Positions 18,739 to 29,081 of a DNA stretch of 58,488 nucleotides are shown here, piece by piece; the stretch's first letter is position 1; each line of letters opens with the position of its first letter. A program made the translations under genes and the position numbers. The notes beneath the pieces are model-generated. The model did no database searches. It saw nothing but the letters and a program-made list of their open reading frames with translations, and had not been told where the DNA came from. Origin of the DNA: Pseudovibrio denitrificans JCM 12308 (GTDB lineage Bacteria > Pseudomonadota > Alphaproteobacteria > Rhizobiales > Stappiaceae); NCBI RefSeq assembly GCF_001310815.1, contig NZ_BAZK01000029.1, forward strand, positions 1 to 58,488, written 5' to 3'.

Positions 18739-21509
18739 TCAGCACCAGTTGAACGGACCGGGCACGCATTCTGGCGGCTTTGGAGGCAGGCCGGCAGTCA
18801 TAAGGAATTCGAAGGGTAATGCAGGACCTAGGAGTTCATATTTCAGGCCGCTGGGTGTGGTCGTTTTTGCACCTAAAGCGCTTTTACCGAACACCGTGGG
18901 AGCAAATGGCACCAAAACTCTTTCTTGGGTGTTGTTAGTGCCCATCCGGATCACGGAAAGAGGGGAGGCGCCAAACAATTTCAGTTTTGTAACACCGGCA
19001 AAACTCTCGGCAACGATCATGAATTGCCCGAAGCCTGCTTGCAGGGATGTTTCTTCAGGATCGATGTTGTTCACAGCCCAGAGTTTATTTTCAGACACCG
19101 GTACCAAACCTGCTGACGGGAGCAATGGGTAACCGACATCGAAGAAGGCGGTTCGTATCTCCTCAGTGATTACACCCTTGTTGAAAACACTAATCAAACT
19201 CGCTGGCAACGCGCCCAATGGCACGGCCCAAATTTCTGGGATATCAATTTCACTGGTTTCAGAACCTTGCTTGTAAACTTGGAGGTAGCCTTTTTCTTGA
19301 TTGGTCTCGATTAGGTAGTTTTGGCCGCTCGGGCTGGGTGTGGTTCGGATCGCCCAGATTTTCCCAAGACTTAAAATGGCTAAGGGTGACTTACTGGTCA
19401 GCGTGACGTCGTTCAGCTTAAAGGCGTCGATAATCTCTTGATCCACCGTCCCTGCATTGAGGCGAGGGGCCAGACTGGACGGGATGGTGAAAACAGGGAC
19501 TGCGGAGATCGTTACAGCACTACCTTCCACTTGTAGGCAAACGGCCGCGTTTGTCACATTGGCACTGTTGAGCAACGCATCGGTGAAATCAGTCCCCTCT
19601 AGAGAGGAGAAAGACAGTGAAACCGGGGCCAATCCGGTGGTTGGTAACAGTTTCACTCCGGTGAAATTGGCATTGACCAGATTGCAGAAGGATAGGTTGA
19701 CCCCACGCATGGTTGCCTGAGTGAAATCCATGGTAGAGAAATTCCCTTGGGAAAGATTGGCACTTTCCAAGTTAGCCCCTTTTGCTGAGGCACTTGCTCC
19801 GTACCAATTTACCCCTGACATATCCACCGCATACATGTTTGCCTGATTCAAATTTGCGTTGGGCATGAAGCGTTGGTTAAAATAGCGCCGGTCTTGTGCG
19901 GATCGACTTCAGCGATGCGCAGCTTGTCTTCTGCTTTTCGCACCATCAAGATGCAGTTGTTGGCAGTTAGGTTCCAAGCCTCGCCGGGTTCTAATACGGT
20001 CACTTTAGGCAGGGAAGATCCTGCGCTCAACCTGAGTTTGAGATTGGGGTTTATCCCGCGATCCAAATCCACGGATAGGGCGAGGTCGGCATCGTCATGG
20101 GTGATCAGCGGTCCCATCTGCACGCCTTCCAGGTTTGCCCCTTCAAGCTTTGCATTGGACAGGTTTGCCCCGATCATGGAAACCTGCTTTGTCGCACTTA
20201 CAAAGCTAAGATCTGCATTGGTCAGCGTGGCGTCTTCCAGATTCACACCATCCATCTGGGCATAACGAATGGAAGCTGACAGGAAGCGGATACCCCTCAA
20301 ATCCATATTGGTAAAGGTGCAATTGTCCAAGAACGCTCGGGTGAAATCTGTATCGGAGGAGACTTTGGTCTGGTGCCTGACGAAATCGAAGCCGGTAAAA
20401 TCGACGGCGACCAATAGAGCGCCCCTAAAATCAAGCCTGGTCAACTCCCGCGCGTTAATCAGGCTTGCGTTGCTAAGGTTGGCATTAGTAAAGTTCGCCT
20501 CGCTCAATGATGCGTCGGTAAAGTCAGCTGCGGCCAACTGTGCATTTACAAATTGGGTCGTTTGCATTGAGGCGCCCGTCAGGTTGGACCGGGTCAAAAG
20601 GGCGCCGGACAAGTCAGCCCCGTTGAAGGAAGCGTTTTTCAGGTTCACTGCAACCATACTGGCCGCGGTCAGGTTAGCGCCGTTCATCACTACGCCTGCC
20701 ATGGTCGCTCCGTCGAACACAGCGCCCGAGGCTTCAAAATTGTTTAGCGACATTCCGACTGGAAAACGAGTGGCGGAGAAATCAACATCAATGGCTGAAG
20801 CTCCGGTTAGGCGGGTGAGGCTGTCAAAGGTCGTTTCTGTAAAGACCGCATGATCCAGCACGGCAGCACTAAAGTTGGTGCTTTCGCACACCAGGTTTGA
20901 CAGGTTGGCGCTGACTAGGGATGCGTCGGCGAATTGGGTGGATTTAACAGTCGCCCCAGATAGAACTGCATGATCCAGGGTGGATTGATAAAACGGAATC
21001 TCAGTTAGGTTCTGGCCCGCCAAATAGGCCCAGGTCAGGTCGATCTTTGTACCGTCCCGCTGACTGATGATCTCGGCAATACTTTTCGTCACGATGGTCG
21101 TGGTGAAGATGCTCGCGGCCAAGGCATCGCCGGTCTTTTTAGTACGGCTGAGAACGCCGTTGTCAGCAATAACGTAATAGTCCTTACCATCACTGTTTTC
21201 GATAAGCACGACACCGGTCGTGTTTGCTGGTTCGAAGGTGAAGAGGGACGGGCTGGCCGTCCGTTCTTCGTCAGCCGTATAGGCTTTCAAGTCCTCTGAA
21301 TAAACAAGATAGAGACCGTTCGGAGCCTGAATCGCAGACAGCTCATCTCCATATCGGTTGAACAGCTGCCTACCATCGGCTTGGTTTTCTTCCGTGTTAG
21401 AGCTCTTCGCCAGAGTGATTTTGTTATCTTCTGCATCACCGGCCAGCGTCCAGAACATGTCGTCGGCATTAAACGAGAGCTTTCCATTAAACGAACCGAT
21501 CTCACTCAT
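18739..21509 (-). CDS. Pentapeptide-repeat protein, ~923 aa, one frameshift
   Basis: Two frames join near 19872 if one C is added (reading TN-RF-MPNANLNQANM). Residues about 150-480 and 550-640 are A(D/N)LXX pentapeptide repeats, for example DLSGALLTRSNLTGASM and ANLESANLSQGNFSTMD, which fold as a right-handed beta helix. The N-terminal ~140 residues (ADDMFWTLAGDAEDNKITL) and the C-terminal third contain another module: SLAPRLNAGTVDQEIIDAF then KIWAIRT, and SLISVFNKGVITEEIRTAF then KLWAVNN. The same module occurs in the 1075-aa protein of this operon. There is no signal peptide. ATG at 21509 is supported by a GAGAAAGAGGCATTTG leader. Function unknown; gyrase protection is unlikely for so large a protein. 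Confidence 0.75.
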
Positions 21510-21525
21510 ATCAAATGCCTCTTTC

Positions 21526-22253
21526 TCAGGACTGGGATATTAGTAGTTTACCTTGCTGCCCTGGCTCCCCGGGCTGGCCGGGGGTTCCATTTTTTGCTTC
21601 CGCTCCATCCTTACCGGTGTCCCCCCGTTTGCCACCGCTGGAGCCGCCCACTCCGCCGAGACCAGCTTTACCAGCTTTACCGGCTTTACCGGCTTTACCG
21701 GCAAATCCTCCAACAGAAGTGCCTGAAAGGGAACCCCGGTGTAAGTGGTGGATCCATAGGTGATCTGGATGTGAGAACCATCTCCCCCATTACCGCCATC
21801 TCCTCCATTGCCGCCGCTGCTGGCATTTCCGCCGTTGCCGCCAGTGGTGGGAGGAAGATCGGTGCACTTTTTATCTTGATTGCCACCATTGCCGCCATTG
21901 GAGCCATTGCCGCCGTTGCCTCCATTACCGCCGTCGCCTCCTTTACTGCCATCGCCGGAGAGCGTGATGACGGAGCTGGCTGAGACGTTGCCGGAGATAC
22001 AAAGGATTAGATAAGCCGGTGCATCTTGGCCACCTTCTCCCCGCATCCCGTCATTCCCGCTCTGAGAGGACGACACGCCGGTACAGCCTTTCGTTGCAGA
22101 AACGCACCTTCGGTTGGGCCAATGCCCGGTTCGATAGCCATCTTTGCCATTTTCACCGTTGGGGGTGCCATCAGTGCCGGGGGTGCCATCCGACCCTTTT
22201 TCCCCGTCAGGACCGAAAATGATGATGTCCGGTGGAGTATCTTTGTACATCAA
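21526..22253 (-). CDS. Collagen-like Gly-rich protein, ~242 aa, one frameshift
   Basis: Starts MMYKDTPPDIIIFGPDG and runs into GxY triplets (DGEKGSDGTPGTDGTPNGENG), a short Cys-containing linker, then (GGN)n tracts. The published-looking end of the open frame (PVKPVKPVKLVKL) is a frameshift artefact. Adding one T at the T3 run (complement of 21726..21728) gives SVGGFAGKAGKAGKAGKAGL, then GKDGAEAKNGTPGQPGEPG and a stop at 21526. The repaired protein is thus collagen-like throughout. No signal peptide. It lies 9 bases from the upstream Gly-rich gene. Collagen-like bacterial proteins form trimeric fibres on surfaces; that role is inference here. Confidence 0.7.
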
Positions 22254-22262
22254 CCCACTCCT

Positions 22263-23552
22263 CTATCCGATGGAACTACCATTTACATAGATGCTGCCGG
22301 CTTTGCCTCCTGCACCACCGGTGCCACCAGTTGCAGTATCGGTGTTGGTGGTGCCCTTCGCACCGGTCGTACTACCTGTGCCGCCCGTACCTCCCGCACC
22401 ACCATTGGCATTATGACCACCGTCGCCGCTGGAGCCGCTGGTAGTGTTGTTGTCAAACGTTGGGCTGCCGTTCTTATAGTTGAAAAAGATGGATGCGCCG
22501 TCACCTCCCTTACCGCCGTTACCGCCTTTCGCAGGAGAGCCGCCATCTCCACCATCTCCGCCTTTCCCAGCCGTGCATTGGGAGGTTGCAGCGCCACCGT
22601 CACCGCCACTTCCACCTGTTCCGCCCTTGCCTGCATTTCCGCCCTTGCCGCCCTTGCCGCCATTGCTTGCGGCAACAAAATGGCCGTTCATTGTCCCCGT
22701 ATCTACGTAGACAGGAGACGCCGCAGGTCCTGCGGTCCCGTCCTGACCCATAGCAGCATCCTCTCCGCGGCTACCATTAGTTCCATTTGTGGCTGCTACA
22801 TCGCAGGAGCTTTTATTGTCCTTGCCCGCACTTCCGTTTTTGCCGTTTTTGCCGCTATCACCGTTATTGCCGTTAGCTCCGTTACCAGCATCTCCGCCAA
22901 TGGACTGATAAGAATTGACTGGGTCGTCGCTTGTCCCATGTTCCCGCGGCACGACAATAAGGCTGTCGGTTTTCATAGTACCGGTGGTTTCCCAGCTAAT
23001 TGTACCACCTTCTTCGATGATTACCTCCGGGGCGACTACAGAGACTGGATTGTCATGGCCGCTCGGATCGGAGATCACGTACACCTCTCCAGACTTCACT
23101 ATGATCGCATCTTCAGAAGCGAAGACGGCGACCTTCATCGGGAACCGTAACCGGTTCAACGTGTCTCGATAGTCCTGAACCTTGCTAGAATCGCCATAGA
23201 CGTAGGCGAACAGGGCATCGCAGATGACTTTGTCTTGGGGACGAGCCTGCGCCAGAACACCGGGAGTGGCTGCGGACGGAATAGGTAGGGCGTTGTCCCA
23301 GTCTTCTGATTGGAATTTCTCGTCTGGAATGCCACCTATTCGCTTTAGCGTTTCCACGTCTGGGACACGAATGAAACGCGGTGGGATCTGAGATAACTTA
23401 GGGTCCGTTGATAAAACGATTTGATCGCTGTTGGCCCGCATCGGAGAGGTTCGCGCGCTGTTAAAATCGCTAGTCATGGCCATGATCTGAGCATCTTTAA
23501 TACCGAATTCAGCAAGGGCGGTGCGGGCTTCTTCATAGGGTTGCTTAGTCAA
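22263..23552 (-). CDS. Two-domain protein with Gly-rich repeat tail, 429 aa
   Basis: Residues 1-200 form a globular domain also found in the 166-aa protein next door: RFIRVPDVETLKRIGG, then DALFAYVYGDSS...RFPMKVAVFASEDAIIVKSGEVYVI, then PEVIIEEGGTISW. Residues about 215-429 are low-complexity GG(D/N/K)GG repeats broken by two short strand-like inserts (SPVYVDTGTMNGHFVAASNG, ASIFFNYKNGSPTFDNN) and Cys. The tail could form a polyglycine-II bundle as in some phage fibres and snow-flea antifreeze protein; that is inference. No signal peptide. It is in the middle of the operon, 37 bases after its neighbour. Confidence 0.65.
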   Translation of the reverse strand: MTKQPYEEARTALAEFGIKDAQIMAMTSDFNSARTSPMRANSDQIVLSTDPKLSQIPPRFIRVPDVETLKRIGGIPDEKFQSEDWDNALPIPSAATPGVLAQARPQDKVICDALFAYVYGDSSKVQDYRDTLNRLRFPMKVAVFASEDAIIVKSGEVYVISDPSGHDNPVSVVAPEVIIEEGGTISWETTGTMKTDSLIVVPREHGTSDDPVNSYQSIGGDAGNGANGNNGDSGKNGKNGSAGKDNKSSCDVAATNGTNGSRGEDAAMGQDGTAGPAASPVYVDTGTMNGHFVAASNGGKGGKGGNAGKGGTGGSGGDGGAATSQCTAGKGGDGGDGGSPAKGGNGGKGGDGASIFFNYKNGSPTFDNNTTSGSSGDGGHNANGGAGGTGGTGSTTGAKGTTNTDTATGGTGGAGGKAGSIYVNGSSIG

Positions 23553-23589
23553 TTGCTTCTTCCTACGTTGGAGTTATCTGTTTTATGCT

Positions 23590-24090
23590 TTATTTCGGTA
23601 CGACTTTTTCGAAGCTAGTCGCGTTGACCGTGACCGGGCTGATCACTTCGATGCGACCACCTTCTTCCAGGGTTATCTTTTTGAAATCGTAGGAGGCCGG
23701 ACGGCCGTCCGGTTCGCCGAGGGTTAAGACCGAACCTGCTTTGATGGTGATGTCTTCTGCATCGGCAACCGAAACGGAAACAGGGAGAACCATCTCGCTC
23801 AGAAAAGAGCGCTCCTTGTCGGTGAGAGGACGGTGACCGTTAAGGTAGGTTGCAACCAACCCAGCAATGGTCCCATTTTTGTGGGTGTTGTCCTTTAATG
23901 AGGGGATCGGACTGCCACATAAGTCCTTTAATGTTTCAAGATCCGTAACCGTGATGCGGTGACAAGGCACCAGCGAGCCTGCGGGGTTGTCGGACTGAAT
24001 GAAGCCGTGCCCGGAAACGACGATCTGTGCTACTTCTGCGCTGTCGGTGGCTAAGCCCAGCTTGCCGAAAGTTGGAAAATGTTTGGGCAT
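23590..24090 (-). CDS. Small protein sharing the globular domain of its neighbour, 166 aa
   Basis: HRITVTDLETLKDLCGS, VATYLNGHRPLTDKERSFLSEMVLPVSVSVADAEDITIKAGSVLTL and FKKITLEEGGRIEVISPVTV line up with residues about 70-200 of the 429-aa protein, so the two are paralogs. Here there is no Gly-rich tail. The end of the domain (a few short beta strands ending in EEGGRIE) looks like one or two coils of a beta helix. I do not recognise the family. It starts 105 bases after the 1075-aa gene. Confidence 0.6.
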   Translation of the reverse strand: MPKHFPTFGKLGLATDSAEVAQIVVSGHGFIQSDNPAGSLVPCHRITVTDLETLKDLCGSPIPSLKDNTHKNGTIAGLVATYLNGHRPLTDKERSFLSEMVLPVSVSVADAEDITIKAGSVLTLGEPDGRPASYDFKKITLEEGGRIEVISPVTVNATSFEKVVPK

Positions 24091-24195
24091 AGGCTACCTC
24101 TCTGATTTTGCAGGGATTAGGGGAATGCTGGCCGATGGCAGATGAATGTCATGCGATGATGTCGTAAACGAACAAGCGCTGAGCACCGCTGGTAT

Positions 24196-27100
24196 CTAGC
24201 TAATGATCGCGTTGTAGGTATCGCCGCCGCTATGAAGTAGGAAGTCGCCATCTGGGTTGACAATTTCAACCGTCGAGTCCGGCGAGATTGTAACGCCGTG
24301 TTTTTTGAATAAGTGCACAAGACCCGGGATATCTTTAGTTTCGAACAGCAACATTTTTGCTGGTTCGTCGTCAAACAGCGGGGTGGTTGGGATCCAGGTA
24401 CTCACTCCGGGTTCGGTGCGCCCGTTCGGGCCTTGGAACGAGCTGTAGTCTAGGGTGAAGACGTTGCGGAATGGATCTAGGACCAAGCGTGCTGCTGCTA
24501 CGAACTCCATTTTTTCCGGATCAGCATGGAGCTTGGGATCCGGCGTGCGGACAAGAAATTCCCCATTGGGTTTGTGGATGTCCAGGGAATAGGCAGTGTG
24601 CGGGACCCGGGCTCCCCCATCGTTCTGGTAAGACAAGACATAGATGTAGCCTTTGGCCTCCAGAGCAAAGTCCACATATCTTGTGCTGTCATCACCCTTC
24701 AAATCAAAATAAGAGAGGTACTCATAGACCTTGATGAGAGGCGTATCTGGCACGCCGAGTAGCAAGAAGGACTGGGTACCAGCTAGATCATTGACGACCC
24801 AACGGGTGTCGCGCCCAATGGCATCGACAGTGACATTGCTCAACAGGTCGGAGACGGAGAACTCGTCTGTTTGGCCGTTGATGGTCTTTATTTCATAAGT
24901 AAAGTTCTTCTGCGGATCATGCAGGGTCCACATTACATCGGGTTCGTCTACAGTGACCGTGGTACTGCCTTCTGGGATGATGCCGTTCGCATCCTCATTG
25001 AAGGATAAGTAAATGCCGTGAGCAGCCATAGTATTGACCACGTCCATGGTCAACTTGCCCTGATTTAAGATCGCGGCGAAACTCGGGTCTCTAAAGTCAA
25101 AAAGATGGCCGACCCCTTTACTCATGAACACGTCGCGGATCTCTGGCGAAAACTTCTCGTCATTTAGGGATGCGGCAAAACCGGGTCCTTCCATTGTAAA
25201 GAGAGACGCACCCTGGAATGTCGGCACTGGGTTGCCCTTGGTATCAAAAGCCTGAATCCGGCGACCAATGGATTCCAAGATATAGATGGCACCATCGACA
25301 GAGACCTTGGCAGCGATTGGACCGCGCATCAGCCCTTGCAGCACACCGTAGCCTGAAACGATTTGAGCCTGCGGCTCTTGCCCATCCGGAAGTGGTTCCG
25401 GCGGAAGTTGCAGAATCTGCATCTTCGAAGCTTGGTAACTGATGGCGATGGCCAATCCACTAGGATGTATAGCTAACTCGTCGATATCCGGGATCAGGAA
25501 CTGTCCCCAGCTTTTCCGCTGGGGTTTCGTCAGGCCGAAATCATGCTTGAAGTTCATTAGATCCACATGACGCAAACGGTAGGTGCCACCTCGAGAGTCC
25601 AGGATGAAATTTAGTGGGCTGATTTTATCGGCACTCGGACCAACACCGAAAGTGTCGTAGGCAATACCTGGTTTTACTAAGAACCCTTCTTCGGAGAATT
25701 TTAGTCGCTCGTTGAGTGTCTCTGTGCTAAGCAGGGAAATATTTTGAATTGCATAGATTTGTCCGTTATCAGGCTTTCCCTTCGAATTTTCATTCGGGAT
25801 GCCTTGTCCTGATGCTCGAAAGACATAGCCAGCTTGATAGGCCTTTTGGTTCACTGTCATGGAGACCAGTTCACATAGGTAATGGTCGGCATTCGAGCAA
25901 TTAAGGTCCGACAAAGTGGCAGTTGAAACCTTGCCAGCCGCCCAGAGGTGCTTGCTTCCATCAAATTCAAGACTCTGCTTATAGTAGTACTGTGTATCGC
26001 CGGTCAGCGGCACTAACTGTTCTTTGATGGTGCCGGAAATAGCCTTTACCCCGGGGGTCTTGCTATCCGGTTCTGCATCTAACTCCTTGCTGACATACTT
26101 TCCACAGAGCCAGCCATTTCTGGAATAGACATTGGCGGTAACTGTGAATTTTCCGCCCCAACCGATGGGTTTGAACCTGAAGATTAATGGATCATTCGTA
26201 CTGGTCTTCGGCAAAGTCTGGTTTTGTACGTAACTGGTGCCGTTTACGTAGGTCACTGTCACCTGTACTTGCTCACCGACCAGAGGCCAGATTGCGGTTT
26301 CCGGACGACCTGGCTCACCGTGTTCTGGATCTGGATGCAGGGTAAAGTCCAGTTCCATCTGGCGCAAAACGTCAACTTCCAACACCGCCGGAGTGGAAAG
26401 TATCTCGCCAATTGTAACTGCCAGTTGTGCGCCGCTCATAGCTATGGAAGCAAGGCGAAATGCGAAGCCGACGATTGGCAGAGCATTCTTAATTGCTGAG
26501 GCGGCGACTTTTTTCATTACGTAACTGGCAAGCTTCTCAAAGCCTTTCTTCGCGAGCATGCCGATGAAAGTGTTGGCGAAAGAAAACAGAACTTTCTTGG
26601 TATTGCCCAGTGCGGCACCAGTGGCCACGCCAGCACCAACGATAGGGAATGCAACACCGATCACGGCCATAACATTGTCTCTGCTAGAAACGAAATCCTT
26701 ATACCATTGGGTATTGGTTAAGGCGGCTCCAGCGATCATGAACGCTATTGGCAGACCGATATTAAACATGCCGGTTAAGATTACCCCAGGCCACACAACT
26801 GGACTTATCCAATTCGATGTACCGAGGCCCCCGAACATCAGCCTGGCGGCTTGAGCTTCTTTTGGCCAGGGTACCTCAAGATTGGTTGGGTCGGTTGGCA
26901 TGGGTATGCCCATGATAGTATTAATCGCCGGTACCGTGCCGATAGCTCGTTCTGTGTTGGTTTCAAAGAGTTGACGCAGGCCATCAGGGAAGTAGAACGG
27001 CCACTGGCCATTGATTTCAGGGCTCTCGATTGGTTGCTCCATCTGAGTGTCTGAATAGAACTCAACATAACTACCGAGCTGGCGCAGATATTCGTTCCTC

Positions 27101-27423
27101 ACCTCCATAGAGAACAGGTTTTCGTCTGGATTGTATTTCACCGAGTCTGGAAACACTGCTAGTCCGTGATTAGGAGTCTTTTCAGAGACGGTGAACAGTT
27201 TTGCTCTATCTGCTGCATCCGGACCCATTTTCTGTGTCCGTGCGAGCGCATTCAGTTCTTTGGTTTCTTTACGTGAGAAGTTAGTCTGGTTCGCAGCGAT
27301 CCCTTGGGGTTGGGCCCAGGTCTGGCCCTCAAGTCTGGTGTCGTTTCGTCCGGAGGCAACCGCATGGGAAACCGGCGAAGAAGCATAACTTTCAGTATCA
27401 GCGGACAGGTCGTAATACATCAT
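24196..27423 (-). CDS. Large protein with hydrophobic helices and propeller-like C-terminus, 1075 aa
   Basis: The N-terminal 190 residues are soluble. Residues about 215-365 hold several long hydrophobic or small-residue helices (GVILTGMFNIGLPIAFMIAGAAL, VMAVIGVAFPIVGAGVATGAALG, ALPIVGFAFRLASIAMSGAQLAV), as in pore-forming toxins. Residues about 620-720 read like NHL/beta-propeller blades (IHPSGLAIAISYQASKMQIL, VSVDGAIYILESIGRRIQAFD). The C-terminal third repeats the module GFAASLN...EIRDVF, SFAAILN...VVNTM, then VMWTLHD and TRWVVND, shared with the pentapeptide protein, and another YVLSYQND...LDIHKPNGEF blade. No signal peptide. It overlaps the upstream gene by four bases (ATGA). I recognise no family; a membrane-active effector is a guess. 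Confidence 0.6.
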   Translation of the reverse strand: MMYYDLSADTESYASSPVSHAVASGRNDTRLEGQTWAQPQGIAANQTNFSRKETKELNALARTQKMGPDAADRAKLFTVSEKTPNHGLAVFPDSVKYNPDENLFSMEVRNEYLRQLGSYVEFYSDTQMEQPIESPEINGQWPFYFPDGLRQLFETNTERAIGTVPAINTIMGIPMPTDPTNLEVPWPKEAQAARLMFGGLGTSNWISPVVWPGVILTGMFNIGLPIAFMIAGAALTNTQWYKDFVSSRDNVMAVIGVAFPIVGAGVATGAALGNTKKVLFSFANTFIGMLAKKGFEKLASYVMKKVAASAIKNALPIVGFAFRLASIAMSGAQLAVTIGEILSTPAVLEVDVLRQMELDFTLHPDPEHGEPGRPETAIWPLVGEQVQVTVTYVNGTSYVQNQTLPKTSTNDPLIFRFKPIGWGGKFTVTANVYSRNGWLCGKYVSKELDAEPDSKTPGVKAISGTIKEQLVPLTGDTQYYYKQSLEFDGSKHLWAAGKVSTATLSDLNCSNADHYLCELVSMTVNQKAYQAGYVFRASGQGIPNENSKGKPDNGQIYAIQNISLLSTETLNERLKFSEEGFLVKPGIAYDTFGVGPSADKISPLNFILDSRGGTYRLRHVDLMNFKHDFGLTKPQRKSWGQFLIPDIDELAIHPSGLAIAISYQASKMQILQLPPEPLPDGQEPQAQIVSGYGVLQGLMRGPIAAKVSVDGAIYILESIGRRIQAFDTKGNPVPTFQGASLFTMEGPGFAASLNDEKFSPEIRDVFMSKGVGHLFDFRDPSFAAILNQGKLTMDVVNTMAAHGIYLSFNEDANGIIPEGSTTVTVDEPDVMWTLHDPQKNFTYEIKTINGQTDEFSVSDLLSNVTVDAIGRDTRWVVNDLAGTQSFLLLGVPDTPLIKVYEYLSYFDLKGDDSTRYVDFALEAKGYIYVLSYQNDGGARVPHTAYSLDIHKPNGEFLVRTPDPKLHADPEKMEFVAAARLVLDPFRNVFTLDYSSFQGPNGRTEPGVSTWIPTTPLFDDEPAKMLLFETKDIPGLVHLFKKHGVTISPDSTVEIVNPDGDFLLHSGGDTYNAIIS

Positions 27424-28220
27424 TGCTTCACCTTCGGTGAAAACGACGCCCCCTGATCATCCTTAAGTGTGTAATCGGCAAACATGGGTTGCTCTTGACC
27501 ATCCGCATCTGTTTCAACAGCTTGACGAATGACTGCCCATCCACCTGTCTTCGTTGCAGGGCCCTGTTTAGAGATAGAAGTTGCGAGATCTAACACTCGT
27601 TGCTGCTGCTGCGGATCATCGATTCCTACGATATGTTCCTGTGCAACGCCGGCCGTATAGGCTTTGCTAGAGGCCAACTCCGGATGCTTGGACAACAAGC
27701 TAACTGCGGTGTCATATGGTGATATTAATAGATCGGTTTCTACAACATGGGTAGCCACGTTCTCAAGGGAAACCGCTTTGGGTATGATGCCAATATCGAA
27801 ATAGGCCTTTAGCTTTGGATGCGTCTGCGTGGCAAGCTCGTGAACCGAGGTCCCGGTTTTGCGCATCCGCTTGTAGCCACGTTTGACAAGATTTCGTCTT
27901 ACCTGTTCCGGAATGTAGCTATGCATACCATACAATGGCGGTAGACCGTTGGCACCCTCCTCAGGTTCGCCAACAATTTGAATCTCGGTGACGTTTCGTT
28001 TGCTAATGATGTTACTCGGAACATCACAGAAATGACTTAAGGCCGCTGGATTATGATTGAGAACTGTCTTAGCAATTGTGTTGGTACAATTCTTGGCGGT
28101 ATCTTCGGTGATAATTTTGGTTTCGAACTTCTCACCTGTGATTTGTAGGTAGACTTTCCTATCGTGTAGCGAGCTGAGGTTCATGCCAAGATTTAAGTCC
28201 AAATAAAATCGCTTAAACAT
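27420..28220 (-). CDS. Hypothetical protein, 266 aa, first gene of the PKS operon
   Basis: A soluble protein starting MFKRFYLDLNLGMNLSSL. It has a basic central stretch (RRNLVKRGYKRMRKTG) and an acidic C-terminus (EQPMFADYTLKDDQGASFSPKVKQ). Its stop overlaps the start of the 1075-aa gene by ATGA, so they are translationally coupled. An AGGGAAAAAA tract precedes the start. No family recognised. The upstream 860 bases are AT-rich and separate it from the divergent RiPP operon, so its promoter must lie there. Confidence 0.6.
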   Translation of the reverse strand: MFKRFYLDLNLGMNLSSLHDRKVYLQITGEKFETKIITEDTAKNCTNTIAKTVLNHNPAALSHFCDVPSNIISKRNVTEIQIVGEPEEGANGLPPLYGMHSYIPEQVRRNLVKRGYKRMRKTGTSVHELATQTHPKLKAYFDIGIIPKAVSLENVATHVVETDLLISPYDTAVSLLSKHPELASSKAYTAGVAQEHIVGIDDPQQQQRVLDLATSISKQGPATKTGGWAVIRQAVETDADGQEQPMFADYTLKDDQGASFSPKVKQ

Positions 28221-29081
28221 TTTTTTCCCTATAATACTACTTCGTTATAAGTATTTCGTGGAGATATTGCCTTTTTAAATATTTTCTATTTATGGAAGGA
28301 AGACGGATAATATTTTTAATAACTATACATAAGTAAAATAGATATATACCCCTCAATTTAGGTATTGATATAATTTCACTAAGTACAGAAAGATGCAATT
28401 ACTGATATTATTTAATTTAAATACTTGTATATGAAAATATATTTCAATAATAAAAACATTTTATTCAGTTTAATTGAGAAATGTTATTCGATTAAGTTAG
28501 AGTGCTAAAATTGATGCAGTTCTAGAGTCGATATCTGACCTTTGTTTTCGTTGTTGGATATGTTTTTGCGCGTGTTTGAGGCGAGGCTATGTTGATGAAG
28601 AGATTGGCAATACTCGCTGTGTCAAAATCTTCTTTGGGAAGGGAGGTGGCCAGCAACATGTACCCAGCGGCGATCAGAGACTTGGGATTTAGCTTTTATC
28701 CTATTTTGCTGGTGATACGACGCAAACATTTTTCTCCTCTTCTATCGTAGCAGGTGGTTTGCGGATGGCAATCAGGCGGGCGGGTGTATCATTAGCTTTT
28801 GGGCGTTCCTGGATGACAATCTGACAATCAACCAGCACTGTAGTTGCTGCCTCTGTCAAAGCAGAGAACAAGTCTAACCGAGTACAGTCAGGTTGAAGCA
28901 ACAGGGCCGGGAGATTATTTCCTGAGTAAACACATTCTTTTTTAATTTCATACTAGGCAAACTTCGGCTGGAAATATTAATGCCCTGAGAATGAGCAATT
29001 GTCGGTCTTATGAGTGATCTTTACATTTAATATCCAGACAATGTGACCCACACCTCAAAGAAGTAGCAAGGCTTGTAAAGC
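28221..29081. other. AT-rich divergent promoter region
   Basis: About 860 bases between the minus-strand PKS operon and the plus-strand RiPP operon. 28240..28500 is strongly AT-rich with many TATA-like hexamers. TTGTCG at 28999 and TACATT at 29022, 17 bases apart, are a weak candidate promoter for the RiPP operon. No clear FNR, LuxR or other operator is visible. Confidence 0.35.
28701..28901 (-). CDS. Possible small protein, about 66-83 aa
   Basis: An open frame whose residues look coding (CTRLDLFSALTEAATTVLVDCQIVIQERPKAND, ending EEEKNVCVVSPAK). It begins at a TTG without a ribosome site. A frame from ATG at 28949 (MKLKKNVFTQEIISRP) would join it after a one-base change near 28905, like the other indels in this window. 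It might be a short peptide of the divergent locus; no family recognised. Confidence 0.3.
   Translation of the reverse strand: MLQPDCTRLDLFSALTEAATTVLVDCQIVIQERPKANDTPARLIAIRKPPATIEEEKNVCVVSPAK

Noticed and set aside
21526..21763. PVKPVKPVKLVKL basic tail of the Gly-rich protein
   Set aside because: It is a wrong-frame reading of the GKAGKAG collagen-like repeat after a single missing base.
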